Assembly (NCBI RefSeq): GCF_014904815.1
Contig: NZ_JACZFR010000007.1
Span: forward strand, 62,001 to 126,000
Direction: 5' to 3'
Source: Microbulbifer taiwanensis
Lineage (GTDB): Bacteria; Pseudomonadota; Gammaproteobacteria; Pseudomonadales; Cellvibrionaceae
Length of the DNA: 64,000 bases
Made by a program: the position numbers and the translations under genes
Part shown: positions 45,245-54,079 of the stretch, piece after piece
Layout of the letters: the number at the start of each line of letters is the position of its first letter
How positions within the stretch are numbered: position 1 is the stretch's first letter
Notes under the pieces: model-generated
Told to the model about the DNA's origin: nothing
The model's database searches: none
Seen by the model: the letters and a program-made list of their open reading frames with translations, nothing else

Positions 45245-46147
45245 CTATACCGTTGCAGCCAGCGCCGACTCGTACCAGTCCCCCGGCACTATAAAGCCGC
45301 GGCTTACTTCCCTGTCGTCGTCCAGGGCGGCGACGCAGACCGGATTGTGTATTCCCTCGTCGATAATCTTCCCTGCCAACGACGCACAGCTGTCTCTGTG
45401 TGGCGCCTTGTAACCGCTGTCCGCCAGCCAGGTGCGCTTCGGCAGCTGCACCCAGCGCCAGGGCTTCCCGGCAAAGCGGTGCTGGAACTCGTCCGGCGGC
45501 GCCCACCAGAAATTGCAGCAGGCGGGGTTGAGGTCCCTGTGCAGCGGCGACACTTCGCCGCCGAGGGGGCGGAAGAGTCGCCCTGGCACCAGTGCCCACT
45601 GGCGGTGGATATGGATATCGAGTCGCTGCAGCAATTCCCGTGCGGCGGGCTGGTGGACCAGCGGCAGCTGGTGTTCGCGCATTCGCGCCAGCTTGATATC
45701 GAGCCGGTCGTGCAGGCCCGGCCCCACCCAGAATTCACCCGCCACCTGCAGGTAGAACTTGACCGCGATTTCCCAGTGCTCGGTGGCACCGCTCGGCTGA
45801 TGCCGCACGACGAAATCCAGCTCGCCCAGGGTGCGCCCTGCGCTGCGCAGTGGCAGGTTGCGGTGCAGCAGCTGGTAGTGGGGATGCTGTGCGAAGGCGA
45901 AGGCCCAGAGATTTTCGAAGTAGACGCCGAGTCTCGCGGTTCTTTTCTGCTCGTCGATCCGCTGCAGCTCTGAATCCAGTTGCGGGGCCAGTCTCTCGCG
46001 GACCTGCGGCAGGGTAAAGTGATCGAGCAGTTCGGTTCGGCGTGAGGATGGCAGCCACGGCAGGCCGCCGCCGCGAAGGATATTTTCCGCTCCCAGAGCC
46101 CAGAGCAGGTTGGCCCAGTGATCCGGTTCAGGTATGGATTCGCGCAT
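45245..46147 (-). CDS. DUF1853 family protein
   Basis: 300-residue protein of the DUF1853 family, defined by its N-terminal region (LPWLPSSRRTELLDHFT, LGVYFENLWAFAFAQHPHYQLLHRNLPLRS-GRTLGELDFVV) and a nuclease-like core: LDFVVRH, WEIAVKFYL with conserved D/E-K residues suggest a PD-(D/E)XK-like fold. The family has no known role. It is a single gene between the cyd operon and a symporter, on the minus strand. Confidence 0.82.
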   Translation of the reverse strand: MRESIPEPDHWANLLWALGAENILRGGGLPWLPSSRRTELLDHFTLPQVRERLAPQLDSELQRIDEQKRTARLGVYFENLWAFAFAQHPHYQLLHRNLPLRSAGRTLGELDFVVRHQPSGATEHWEIAVKFYLQVAGEFWVGPGLHDRLDIKLARMREHQLPLVHQPAARELLQRLDIHIHRQWALVPGRLFRPLGGEVSPLHRDLNPACCNFWWAPPDEFQHRFAGKPWRWVQLPKRTWLADSGYKAPHRDSCASLAGKIIDEGIHNPVCVAALDDDREVSRGFIVPGDWYESALAATV

Positions 46148-46260
46148 TGGTTGATTCGCTGTCTCGGTACAGGGTAACGGCTCAAAAGTGGCGGCGAGCG
46201 TCGAAGACCTGTGCTAGGGTTCGTCGGGTCACGGCTTCATAATAATTAAAGGTGATCCCT

Positions 46261-47172
46261 ATGGAATCAGGTCCAATGATCTCGATCGGCCTGCCGATCT
46301 CCCTGTTCATCATCATGATTGGTATTGGGATGACCCTGACCGCGCGGGATTTCCAGCGGGTCACGGTGAAACCCGCCGGCCTGATTATCGGCACCATAGC
46401 GCAGATCCTGGTCATGCCGCTGGTCGCCCTGGCACTCTGCTGGGCACTGGGGCTGCCGCCGGCGATCGCGGTCGGCCTGGTGATTATCGCCGCCTGCCCC
46501 GGCGGCACCACCTCCAACCTTTTTACCCTGCTGGCGCGCGGCAATGTGGCGCTGTCGATAGTGCTGACGGTGTTTGCGAGCCTGATCACCATCATGTCCC
46601 TGCCGCTTTTCACCAACTATGCACTGCAGACCTATTTCGGTACCCAGCAGGAAATCGTGCTGCCTTTCGGCAAGACGGTGGCCATGCTGTCGGCAATCGT
46701 ACTCTTGCCGGTGGTGATCGGCATGGCGGTGCGGGCCTGGCGACCGCAACTGGCCAGCCGCGCGGAGGGCGTGGTGAGTATTTTTGGCGGCCTGGTGCTG
46801 GCGGTGCTGGTGATCAGCCTGGTGTGGGGGATTCGCGATCGCATCGGTGAGCTGATGGTGCAGGCGGGTCCCTCGGCGCTGTTGCTCAACCTGCTGGGCG
46901 TAGCGCTGGGCCTGTTGGTCAGCCGCGCGACCGGCCTGCCCCAACGCGAAGCGCTGGCGGTGGCCATGGAACTGGGCATCAAGAACGGCACCCTCGGCCT
47001 GATGGTGACGCTGACACTGCTGCATTCCAGCGAGATGTCGATTCCGTCGGCCATCTACGGTGTATTGATGTTCCCGCTCGGCTTCCTGCTGGCCGCCTAC
47101 GGCCGCCGCGTGATCCCGGTCGGAAAGGGCGAGGGCGCGGACAGTCCGATAGAGGCCACAGAAGCCGGTTGA
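46261..47172 (+). CDS. Bile acid:sodium symporter (BASS) family protein
   Basis: Inner-membrane Na+-dependent transporter of the BASS/SBF family, 303 residues with about ten helices. Motifs: LGLPPAIAVGLVIIAACPGGTTSNLFTLLARGNVALSIVLT (Na+/substrate helix crossover) and ELGIKNGTLGLMVTLTLL. The ATG at 46261 has AAAGGTGA 6 nt upstream; the GTG at 46252 is less likely. Substrate is unknown, usually bile acids, pantoate-like or sulfonate-type anions in bacteria. Confidence 0.92.
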   Translation: MESGPMISIGLPISLFIIMIGIGMTLTARDFQRVTVKPAGLIIGTIAQILVMPLVALALCWALGLPPAIAVGLVIIAACPGGTTSNLFTLLARGNVALSIVLTVFASLITIMSLPLFTNYALQTYFGTQQEIVLPFGKTVAMLSAIVLLPVVIGMAVRAWRPQLASRAEGVVSIFGGLVLAVLVISLVWGIRDRIGELMVQAGPSALLLNLLGVALGLLVSRATGLPQREALAVAMELGIKNGTLGLMVTLTLLHSSEMSIPSAIYGVLMFPLGFLLAAYGRRVIPVGKGEGADSPIEATEAG

Positions 47173-47206
47173 ACGCCCCGGGCACCGTGCGGATTCGCGC
47201 GGTGCC

Positions 47207-47899
47207 TTATTCCAGCCCCTCGATATAAGCCTGCAGGCGCGCCGTATCGGGAATGGTCACTCGACCGTAGGAAAATTCGATCAGGCCCTGCGCCTCGATA
47301 CTCTTCAGCACCCGGTGCAGGCCCTGCCGGGTCATGCCCATCATATTGGCGAGCTGTTCGCGAGTCAGGTGAAAACTGGCAGCACTGCCGCCGTCGCCGG
47401 TCGGATTGTGCATCTGCACCAGGAACAGCAGTCGCCGGCCGATGCGTGCTTCGGTGCCTCTCAGCACATCGTCCTGAATAATCGACATCGCCGCCCACAG
47501 CCGGCGGCTCACCAGGTCCAGGGCTACCGGATAGGCCTCGGGATACTGGCTCATCAGTTTGCGCAGTGCCTCGCCGGGCACGTCGACAACCAGGCCGTCG
47601 TCCAGCGCGGAAGCCCCGAAAACCCGCGGCATATCCGGGGAGAAAACCGTATCGCCGAACCAGGCGCCGGTGTCCAGGATCGCCAGTGTGGCCTCGCGGC
47701 CCGCAGCATTGGTGGAGCAGATACGCACGCGACCCGCGGCCACGATGGACAGCCGGCTCTGCATGGAGCCGGGCAAATAGATCACTTCGCCGGCCGAGTA
47801 GCGCTGGGGGCGCGCCAGTTGTGCCAGCTCGACGATGGCCTGCTCCGGCAGCCCGCGCAACAGCGGGCAGGTATTGAGAATGGAGGCTGAATCGCTCAT
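47207..47899 (-). CDS. Crp/Fnr family transcriptional regulator
   Basis: 230-residue regulator with an N-terminal cyclic-nucleotide-binding domain (20-135; GEVIYLPGSMQSRLSIVAAGRVRIC) and a C-terminal Crp-type helix-turn-helix (HLTREQLANMMGMTRQGLHRVLKSIEAQGLIEFSYGRVTI). No FNR-type iron-sulfur cysteines are in the N-terminus, so ligand is nucleotide-like or unknown. It diverges from the aldolase/HD-domain operon across 85 nt, probably controlling it. Confidence 0.92.
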   Translation of the reverse strand: MSDSASILNTCPLLRGLPEQAIVELAQLARPQRYSAGEVIYLPGSMQSRLSIVAAGRVRICSTNAAGREATLAILDTGAWFGDTVFSPDMPRVFGASALDDGLVVDVPGEALRKLMSQYPEAYPVALDLVSRRLWAAMSIIQDDVLRGTEARIGRRLLFLVQMHNPTGDGGSAASFHLTREQLANMMGMTRQGLHRVLKSIEAQGLIEFSYGRVTIPDTARLQAYIEGLE

Positions 47900-47984
47900 C
47901 CGCCAAGTGTAAACAAGTTGACAGTCTCGCGGGCAGACCTGTTTCTAGAATGTGGCCGTTGCATAACCACAAGAGAGAAGAGCG

Positions 47985-48758
47985 ATGCAAGCGCAACTGG
48001 ATTCAATGCCGTCCCTCAGGGGCAGCGTCAGCGACGCGGAGTGGCAGCTGCGTGTCGACCTGGCGGCCGCCTACCGTCTGATCGCCCACTACGGCTGGGA
48101 CGATATTATTTTCACCCATCTGTCGGTGCGCGTCCCCGGACCCGAGCACCACTTCCTGATCAACCCCTTCGGTGCGCTGTTCGAGGAAATCACCGCGTCC
48201 AGCCTGGTGAAAATAGATCTGCACGGCGAGAAGGTGGGTGACAGCCCCTTCCCGGTAAACCCGGCCGGTTTCACGATCCACGGCGCGATTCACCAGGCCC
48301 GCGAGGATGCCCAGTGCGTGATGCACACGCACACGGTCGAGGGCGTCGCGGTGTCGGCCCACAGCGAGGGGCTGCTGCCGATCTCGCAGCAGTCGCTCTT
48401 CCCGCTGTCGGGTCTCGCCTACCACGACTATGAGGGAATCGCCGTGCGCGAGGACGAGAAGGCCCGCCTGGTGGCCGATCTCGGCTCGGCCAATTACATG
48501 ATCCTGCGCAATCACGGCCTGCTCACCTGCGCACCGACTGTGGCCGACGCCTTTCTGGCCATGTACATACTGCAGCGTTCCTGCGAGATACAGGTGGCCG
48601 CGCTGGCCGGCGATCGCCCGCTGACGCCGGTACCGCAGCCGATTCTCGACAAGATCTGCGGCGAGGGCGACAGGGTCACCAGCAGCCAGGGTGGCCTGCT
48701 CGCCTGGCCCGGCCTGCTGCGCAAGCTCGACCGCCTGGATCCGAGCTATCGCGACTGA
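47985..48758 (+). CDS. Class II aldolase/adducin family protein
   Basis: 257-residue zinc aldolase-fold protein. Metal-binding HTHTVEGVAVSAHS and NHGLLTCAPTVADAF are present, with the motif WDDIIFTHLSVRVPG near the N-terminus. Family members cleave or epimerise sugar phosphates; adducin-type ones also bind lipids. It is followed by an HD-domain gene 11 nt later, so the two share an operon and likely a pathway. The substrate is unknown. Confidence 0.9.
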   Translation: MQAQLDSMPSLRGSVSDAEWQLRVDLAAAYRLIAHYGWDDIIFTHLSVRVPGPEHHFLINPFGALFEEITASSLVKIDLHGEKVGDSPFPVNPAGFTIHGAIHQAREDAQCVMHTHTVEGVAVSAHSEGLLPISQQSLFPLSGLAYHDYEGIAVREDEKARLVADLGSANYMILRNHGLLTCAPTVADAFLAMYILQRSCEIQVAALAGDRPLTPVPQPILDKICGEGDRVTSSQGGLLAWPGLLRKLDRLDPSYRD

Positions 48759-48769
48759 GGAGCACAGCA

Positions 48770-49360
48770 ATGGAAGACATCATCGAGAATCAGGCCAGGT
48801 TCACACACATGGCGCAGGGCACTCCGGAGGACTGGCAGATTATCGCCGGGGCCTTCGGCCCCTTCGCACAACAGTTGCCGGACCGCATCCTCGCCCACCT
48901 GCAACTGCTGCAGGGCGATTGCGGCGGCTTCCCAGTGGACCGCCTGACGCACTGCCTGCAGACCGCCACCCTGGCCTACCGCGACGGCAAAGACGAGGAG
49001 TACGTGGTCTGCGCCCTGTTGCACGACATCGGCGATACCCTGGGCAGCTACAATCACGCCGATGTAGCGGCGGTGCTGCTGGAGCCCTTCGTCAGCGAGG
49101 AAAACCACTGGATGGTCAAGCACCACGCCATCTTCCAGGGCTACTACTTCTTCCAGTACCTGGGCATGGATCGCAATCTGCGCGAGCAGTTTCGCGATCA
49201 TCCCTGCTACGGGCGCACACTCGAATTCGTTGAGAGGTACGATGCGCCGGCGTTCGATGCCGGGGGCGAGGTGCTGCCGCTGGCTTTCTTCGAGCCGATG
49301 CTGCGGCGGGTCTTTGCGCAGCCGCGCAAGTCGCTGTACCAGCAGGCGGTCGATCCTTAG
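48770..49360 (+). CDS. HD-domain protein, PhnZ/MIOX-like diiron oxygenase candidate
   Basis: 196-residue helical HD-domain protein. The metal motif reads H61, H85-D86, H96, H118 (or H119), D158: RLTHCLQTA, LLHDIGDTLGSYNHADVA, MVKHHAIFQGYYF, VERYDAP. That H-HD-H-H-D set and the compact length match the mixed-valence diiron oxygenases PhnZ and MIOX more than phosphohydrolases. It pairs with a class II aldolase. A role in oxidising a phosphonate or polyol before aldol cleavage is inferred, not shown. Confidence 0.8.
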   Translation: MEDIIENQARFTHMAQGTPEDWQIIAGAFGPFAQQLPDRILAHLQLLQGDCGGFPVDRLTHCLQTATLAYRDGKDEEYVVCALLHDIGDTLGSYNHADVAAVLLEPFVSEENHWMVKHHAIFQGYYFFQYLGMDRNLREQFRDHPCYGRTLEFVERYDAPAFDAGGEVLPLAFFEPMLRRVFAQPRKSLYQQAVDP

Positions 49361-49674
49361 ACGGGCCCGCGTGTCGGGGCTGTCGCTGCGCAGAACGCGG
49401 CGGTGGCCCTGCTTTGGGCCCGGATTCGGCCTTCCTTGCCCCTCCCACAAGCCCGCCTCATCACTGTCAGAGATAGAAATCGTTCACCAGCCCCTAGCCG
49501 AAAGGGGGTAACTACAGGCACTATAGCGCTGGCTCAGCAGCTGGCTGCGCCCGCATACCCCCACCGTTGACGCGGCTGGCCCCATGGGCCTCCTGGCGGG
49601 GATTGGGTTGCTGGCATCAAGGCAGCCGTACAATTAGAAATAAAATTCTTTAGAACGTTGTTACACGACACGGT
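49361..49674. other. Intergenic stretch without gene
   Basis: 314 bp between the HD gene and the glycosyltransferase. GGGCCC occurs at both ends of a 60-bp stretch (about 49363 and 49420) that could pair weakly. No clear promoter or terminator is visible. Confidence 0.4.
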
Positions 49675-50571
49675 ATGTTCCACTACTTCCTGAAAAAGCG
49701 CCTGCGCAAGCACGATGCCAATAACAATCTGAAGCTCGAATCCATGGTGCGCGGGCAGATGCTGATACAGCAGGCACTGGGGAGTAGCGAGCCGGGCGTC
49801 GGCAACGACAAGGAAGACCATATAGTCGTCTCCCTGACGTCATTCGACCAGCGCATCGACGACGTCTACCTGTGTATCGAAAGCCTGTTCCAGCAGTCCG
49901 TCAAAGCCGATGCGATAGTGCTGTGGCTGTCGACGGAGAATTTCCCCAACCGGGAGCTGCCAGAGTTCCTGAGAAAGCAGCAGCAGCGGGGCCTTGAAGT
50001 TGTCTTCGTGGAAGAGGACCTGGGCCCCTACAAGAAGTATGTCTATGCGTTCGAACGCTTCCCGGAAAGCCTGATCATCACCGTCGACGACGACATCCTC
50101 TACCCCCCGGATATGATCGATATGCTGTACCGGGCGCACCGGCGCGACCCGGCGCATATCTACTGCCACCGCGGACACCGGATGCGACTGGACGAGCAGG
50201 GTGCACTGCGGCCGTACGACGAGTGGCAATCCGGCGTCTTCGACAGCGCGGCCTCGCCGCTGGTGTTTCCCACCGGTATGGGCGGGGTGCTCTACTTCCC
50301 CGGTTCCCTGCACCAGGACGCCTTCGACAAGGACAAGTTTATGGCGCTCTGCCCCAATGCGGACGACGTGTGGCTGAAGGCCATGAGTCTGAAGCAGGGT
50401 ACCCTGTGCGCGCGGATAGACGATTCGCGCCACTGGAAAACCCGCTTTCTCGGCGTCGGCGGGTCCCAGTCGCACTCGCTGAAGCGGGAGAACTGGGACA
50501 GGCGCTGCGGCAACGACAGCAAGATCCAGGCCGTGTTTTCCGAGTACGGGCTTTTTGACTTATTGCGTTGA
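49675..50571 (+). CDS. Glycosyltransferase family A-type protein
   Basis: 298-residue GT-A fold enzyme. The nucleotide-sugar metal motif is TVDDDILYPPDM near residue 140, preceded by VSLTSFDQRIDDVYLCIESLFQQSV and followed by FPTGMGGVLYFPG and PNADDVWLKAMSLKQGT, the usual acceptor-side landmarks. No signal peptide or membrane segment. It likely adds a sugar to a lipopolysaccharide or capsule precursor. The 3' end overlaps the convergent MFS gene by 12 nt. Confidence 0.85.
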   Translation: MFHYFLKKRLRKHDANNNLKLESMVRGQMLIQQALGSSEPGVGNDKEDHIVVSLTSFDQRIDDVYLCIESLFQQSVKADAIVLWLSTENFPNRELPEFLRKQQQRGLEVVFVEEDLGPYKKYVYAFERFPESLIITVDDDILYPPDMIDMLYRAHRRDPAHIYCHRGHRMRLDEQGALRPYDEWQSGVFDSAASPLVFPTGMGGVLYFPGSLHQDAFDKDKFMALCPNADDVWLKAMSLKQGTLCARIDDSRHWKTRFLGVGGSQSHSLKRENWDRRCGNDSKIQAVFSEYGLFDLLR

Positions 50572-51873
50572 TTCGTCGGTGCGGGCGTTCAGCGCCGAGC
50601 CCGGCACCCGCGACAATATCAGCCCCCCGCCCACAAACAGCAGTATCAGCGCCAGCATCGAATAGCGCACATCCCCGAACCAGCTGCCGAAGAGCCCGAA
50701 TAGCGGCGGGCCTATCAGGGCGGCGAACTTTCCCATCAGGTTGTAGAAACCGAAGAACTCGCCGCTCCTGGCGGCGGGAATCAGGCGCGCATAGCAGGAG
50801 CGGCTCAGGGCCTGTACGCCCCCCTGTACCAGCCCGATCAGCACCGCGATGGCGAAGAATTCCCAGGGCGAGCGGATAAAAGCGCCCCAGATACACACGA
50901 CTATGTAGACCGCGAGCCCCAGGTAGATACCCCGCTGGGGCCCTATGCGCTCGCCCAGGTGGGCAAAGGCTATCGCCGCTGGGAAACCGACGAACTGCAC
51001 CAGCAGCAGGGCGAGAATCAGGTGCGAGCGCTCGAATCCCAGGGCGCGGCCGTAGGCCACCGCCATGCGGATCACGGTGCCGACGCCATCGATATAGAGC
51101 CAGTAGGCGAGCAGGAACAGCGCCGCAGTGCGATAGCGGTACAGGTGACCGATGGTGCTGCGCAGTTGCCGGAAGGTCCTGCCAACCAGGGCGCCACTGC
51201 CACTGGCTGCCGCGGCTGGCGGCTCGCGCACCCACAGGATCAGTGGCAGCGAGAAGAGGGCCCACCAGAGCCCGGTCAGCACAAAGGCCGCCAGCGCGGC
51301 CCCGGTGCTGTCGGCAAAGCCGAACGTGTCGGGATTGAGGGCGGCGAGGACACAGGCGAGGTACAGCAGGCCGCCGCCCAGGTAACCGAGACCAAAGCCG
51401 AGTCCGGATACCGCGTGCCAGCGCTCCGGCGGCGCGATACTGGTCAGCAGCGCGTCGTACAGCAGGTTGGCGCCGAGAAAGCCGATGGTGGCGCAGACAA
51501 ACAGCAGCGCTGCGGACAGCCAGGCACCGCCGGGTACGGCGGCGAGCAGAGCGGTGGCCAGTATGCCGGCCGCGGCGAACAGCAACAGCAGGCGCTTGCG
51601 CACTGCGGCAGCATCGGCGAAGGCGCCGATCAGCGGCGCGGACAGGGCAATCAGCAGCGATGCGGCGGCGTTGGCCCAACCGAGGCGCAGGTTGGACGTT
51701 TCGGCGTTGACTCCGGCGTTCCAGAAATCCTGGAACAACAGCGGAAAGAATCCGGCCAGCACCACGGTGGCGAAGGCGGAGTTGGCCCAGTCGTAGAAGG
51801 CCCAGCCCCAGATGGCGCGCCGCCCGGACGCGCCCGGTGCCGGGGCGGAACTAGCGGGTGGTGTCGACACCAC
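50560..51873 (-). CDS. UMF1-type MFS transporter
   Basis: Twelve-helix permease of the Atg22/UMF1 branch of the MFS. The family signature YDWANSAFATVVLAGFFPLLFQ opens helix 1, and GFLGANLLYDALLTSIAPPERWHAVSGLGFGLGYLGGG is the second landmark. It starts at GTG 51873 inside the 3' end of bufC (23-nt overlap), so translation is coupled to the bufferin operon. Substrate unknown; export or import related to the modified metallophore is an attractive inference. Confidence 0.88.
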   Translation of the reverse strand: MVSTPPASSAPAPGASGRRAIWGWAFYDWANSAFATVVLAGFFPLLFQDFWNAGVNAETSNLRLGWANAAASLLIALSAPLIGAFADAAAVRKRLLLLFAAAGILATALLAAVPGGAWLSAALLFVCATIGFLGANLLYDALLTSIAPPERWHAVSGLGFGLGYLGGGLLYLACVLAALNPDTFGFADSTGAALAAFVLTGLWWALFSLPLILWVREPPAAAASGSGALVGRTFRQLRSTIGHLYRYRTAALFLLAYWLYIDGVGTVIRMAVAYGRALGFERSHLILALLLVQFVGFPAAIAFAHLGERIGPQRGIYLGLAVYIVVCIWGAFIRSPWEFFAIAVLIGLVQGGVQALSRSCYARLIPAARSGEFFGFYNLMGKFAALIGPPLFGLFGSWFGDVRYSMLALILLFVGGGLILSRVPGSALNARTDESTQ

Positions 51874-52636
51874 TCAGCCAGCCGCGCCGGATCCAGGTCT
51901 GCAGCAACTGTACCAGGGTGCCGGCGGCCAGGTCCGGGGAAATGATTTCCAGCAGGCGCTCGCACACTTCGCTGAAGTCTGCGCCGTCGAGCGCCGCGCG
52001 CACTGCAATCAGCTCGACGTCGGCGAGCGAGGTGAATTCGGTCAGCCGCTCGCGGTTGCGCCACAGCAGCCAGGGGTACTCACCTTCAGTCGCAGGCGGT
52101 GGCGCCTCTTCCGCGCGTAGCGCCTGCCATACCTGGACGCAGTTCCAGCCGCAGCGGAATAGCCTGACACTCGGGTGAAAGCTCAGGCGCATTGGCGGCC
52201 AGGCCTCGGCGGGCAGGTACTGCAATTCCTCCAGAGACAGCCTGTCGGCATCCGCCGCATCGAATACGCACATCAGCAGCCGCTCGAAAGCGGCCAGTTC
52301 GGCGATCAGCGGCTGCCTGGAAAAGGGTTCGCTTTGGCGCAGGAAATCCGGCAGTTGCTCGCCGAAATGGCGCAGGGACGGACGTTGCGAGGGATGGCGA
52401 TCGATATAGCCCTGCGCCATCTGCTCGAGCAGTTCGTCGCCCAGGTAGAGCCCCAGCACCGGGTGGTCCGAATCCAGGGTTTCCTGCAGGCGCTTGCGAT
52501 AGGCGTTGGCGTAGATGCCAAGGCGGGTGGATTTGCTCGCGGCGCCCCTGTCGTCAATGTATCCGGCGATGGACTCGTTCCCGTCCAGCAGAAAGGCCAT
52601 CAACTGGCACTGGCGGTTGCGCAGCAGCTGGCTCAC
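51851..52636 (-). CDS. bufC: BufC/HvfC family (DUF2063) bufferin partner protein
   Basis: 261-residue protein with the DUF2063 N-terminal domain (SKSTRLGIYANAYRKRLQETLDSDHPVLGLYLGDELLEQMAQGYIDRHPSQRPSLRHFGEQLPDFL). It is the RiPP-type partner of MNIO enzymes; it presents the precursor or regulates catalysis. GTG start overlaps the bufB stop as GTGA. The C-terminal half (residues 150-250) is helical. It lies third in the buf operon, followed by an overlapping transporter gene. Confidence 0.88.
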   Translation of the reverse strand: MSQLLRNRQCQLMAFLLDGNESIAGYIDDRGAASKSTRLGIYANAYRKRLQETLDSDHPVLGLYLGDELLEQMAQGYIDRHPSQRPSLRHFGEQLPDFLRQSEPFSRQPLIAELAAFERLLMCVFDAADADRLSLEELQYLPAEAWPPMRLSFHPSVRLFRCGWNCVQVWQALRAEEAPPPATEGEYPWLLWRNRERLTEFTSLADVELIAVRAALDGADFSEVCERLLEIISPDLAAGTLVQLLQTWIRRGWLSGVDTTR

Positions 52637-53508
52637 GGTGCGCAGTCCGTCTCCGCGGCGGACTCATCGGTATAGATGCGCCGCGCGAATTCCAGCTCGG
52701 TGACCATCTCCTCCAGCTCGGGAATATTGTCGTCCCGCTCGATCAGCGTGCTCACAGCGCCGAAGCGACGCAGCGCCCGGCGGTAGAGCTCCCACACCGG
52801 GTGCGGCACATCGTGGTCGTGGGTGTCGATCACATAATCGCCATAGTCCGAGTGGCCGGCGAGGTGGAACTGCTGCACCCGCCGCGGATCCAGGTGATCG
52901 ATATAGTCGCGCGCTTCAAAGCCATGATTGCGCGCGCTGACATAGACGTTGTTGATATCCAGCAGCATCAGGCAGTCGGCGCGCGCGCAGACCTCGGAAT
53001 AAAACTCCCACTCGGTCATCGACTGTCCGGAAAAGGTCAGGTAACTGGAGACATTTTCCAGCAGTATCTGCCGGTCGAGAAAGTCCTGCACGCGCCGCAC
53101 CCGCCCGGCCACATGCTCCACCACTTCCTCGGCGTAGGGCAGGGGCAGCAGGTCGTGGCTGTTGCGACCGCCGACGCCGGTCCAGCACAGGTGGTCGGAG
53201 ACCCAGGCCGGCTGCACGGCCTCGGCGAGCGTTTGCAGTTGCCGCAGGTAATCGAAGTCCAGCGGGTCAGTGCCGCCAATCGACAGGGAGACGCCGTGCA
53301 TCACCAGCGGGTAGCGCTCGCCGATGGCGCGCAGGAAATACCGCGGCTTGCCGCCGGCGACCATAAAGTTTTCCGACACCACCTCGAACCAGTCCACCGG
53401 CAGCGACTGCTCCAGCACCTGCTGGAAGTGCGGGGTGCGCAGCCCCAGGCCGAAGCCGAGAAAGGGCCGCGCGGGCTGTGCTGCAGCAGTCTCCGGGTTG
53501 GGTGGCAT
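52633..53508 (-). CDS. bufB: MNIO family (DUF692) bufferin-modifying enzyme
   Basis: Multinuclear non-heme iron-dependent oxidative enzyme (MNIO, TIM-barrel fold, DUF692). Motifs: FLGFGLGLRTPHFQQVL, DWFEVVSENFM, RYPLVMHGVSLSIGG, WVSDHLCW, LLENVSSYL, LMLLDINNVYVSARNHG, QFHLAGHSDYG and DTHDHDVPHPVWEL carry the His/Asp/Glu metal ligands. MNIOs convert precursor cysteines into thiooxazole or oxazolone heterocycles that bind copper. Start ATG at 53508 lies 11 nt after bufA. 291 residues is typical. Confidence 0.93.
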   Translation of the reverse strand: MPPNPETAAAQPARPFLGFGLGLRTPHFQQVLEQSLPVDWFEVVSENFMVAGGKPRYFLRAIGERYPLVMHGVSLSIGGTDPLDFDYLRQLQTLAEAVQPAWVSDHLCWTGVGGRNSHDLLPLPYAEEVVEHVAGRVRRVQDFLDRQILLENVSSYLTFSGQSMTEWEFYSEVCARADCLMLLDINNVYVSARNHGFEARDYIDHLDPRRVQQFHLAGHSDYGDYVIDTHDHDVPHPVWELYRRALRRFGAVSTLIERDDNIPELEEMVTELEFARRIYTDESAAETDCAP

Positions 53509-53519
53509 GGGAGCGGCTA

Positions 53520-53981
53520 TCAGTCCTTGACCTTGCCGCCGATATTGGTGCAGGACTTGGCTGGCATGGCGACCCAGCCGGTGCCCTTGCAGGAGGACTT
53601 GCCGGCGCAGTCGTGCTTGGCGGTATTGCAGTCGTTGTGTCCCTTGCAGACGTTGACGCCGTAGCAGTGGGCCAGATCGGCGGTCTTGACTGTGCCCTTC
53701 CAGTCGTCCTTCGTCTTGCCGCCCACATCGGTACAGGCCTTGGACGGCATGGCCACAAAGCCCTTGCCCTTGCAGGAGGACTTGCCGGCGCAGTCGTTGT
53801 CCGCGGTCTTGCAATCGTTGTGGCCGCCACAGGTATTGACACCGTAACAGTGCACCAGGTCGGTGGATTCGCCTTTGGCCGCCGGGTCGCCGTCGGCCAG
53901 GGTGGCACCGCTGGTGATCAGGCCGGCGGCAGCCAGGGCCAGGGAGGCGCCGGTCAGCAGTTTGCTGCGTTCGCGTTTCAT
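53520..53981 (-). CDS. bufA2: Bufferin precursor (BufA2-type) with two tandem cores
   Basis: Periplasmic metal-buffering peptide precursor: signal peptide 1-29 (TGASLALAAAGLITSGATLA), then two cores in tandem. Core 1 has Cys at 45, 51, 57, 64, 70 and 83; core 2 has Cys at 106, 112, 118, 125, 131 and 144, all offset by exactly 61 residues. Each core reads HCYGVNxCxGHNDC, CAGKSSCKG, FVAMPxKxC, GGK. Standard BufA2 proteins hold one core. GAGG lies 8 nt before the ATG. MNIO and BufC genes follow immediately. Expected cysteine modification and Cu binding follow from the family. Confidence 0.92.
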   Translation of the reverse strand: MKRERSKLLTGASLALAAAGLITSGATLADGDPAAKGESTDLVHCYGVNTCGGHNDCKTADNDCAGKSSCKGKGFVAMPSKACTDVGGKTKDDWKGTVKTADLAHCYGVNVCKGHNDCNTAKHDCAGKSSCKGTGWVAMPAKSCTNIGGKVKD

Positions 53982-54079
53982 GCTGGATACCTCGATTTTC
54001 GGGCTGGTGGCAGGTGAGGGCGACCGCGAGGTCCCCACAATCCTGCCTTCAGTCTAGACGGCTTACGATTTGTTGCCGG

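Noticed and set aside
47918-47950. Sigma-70 promoter TTGACA...TAGAAT for the aldolase operon
   Set aside because: The spacer is 22 nt, too long for a normal promoter, so I do not list it as a feature.
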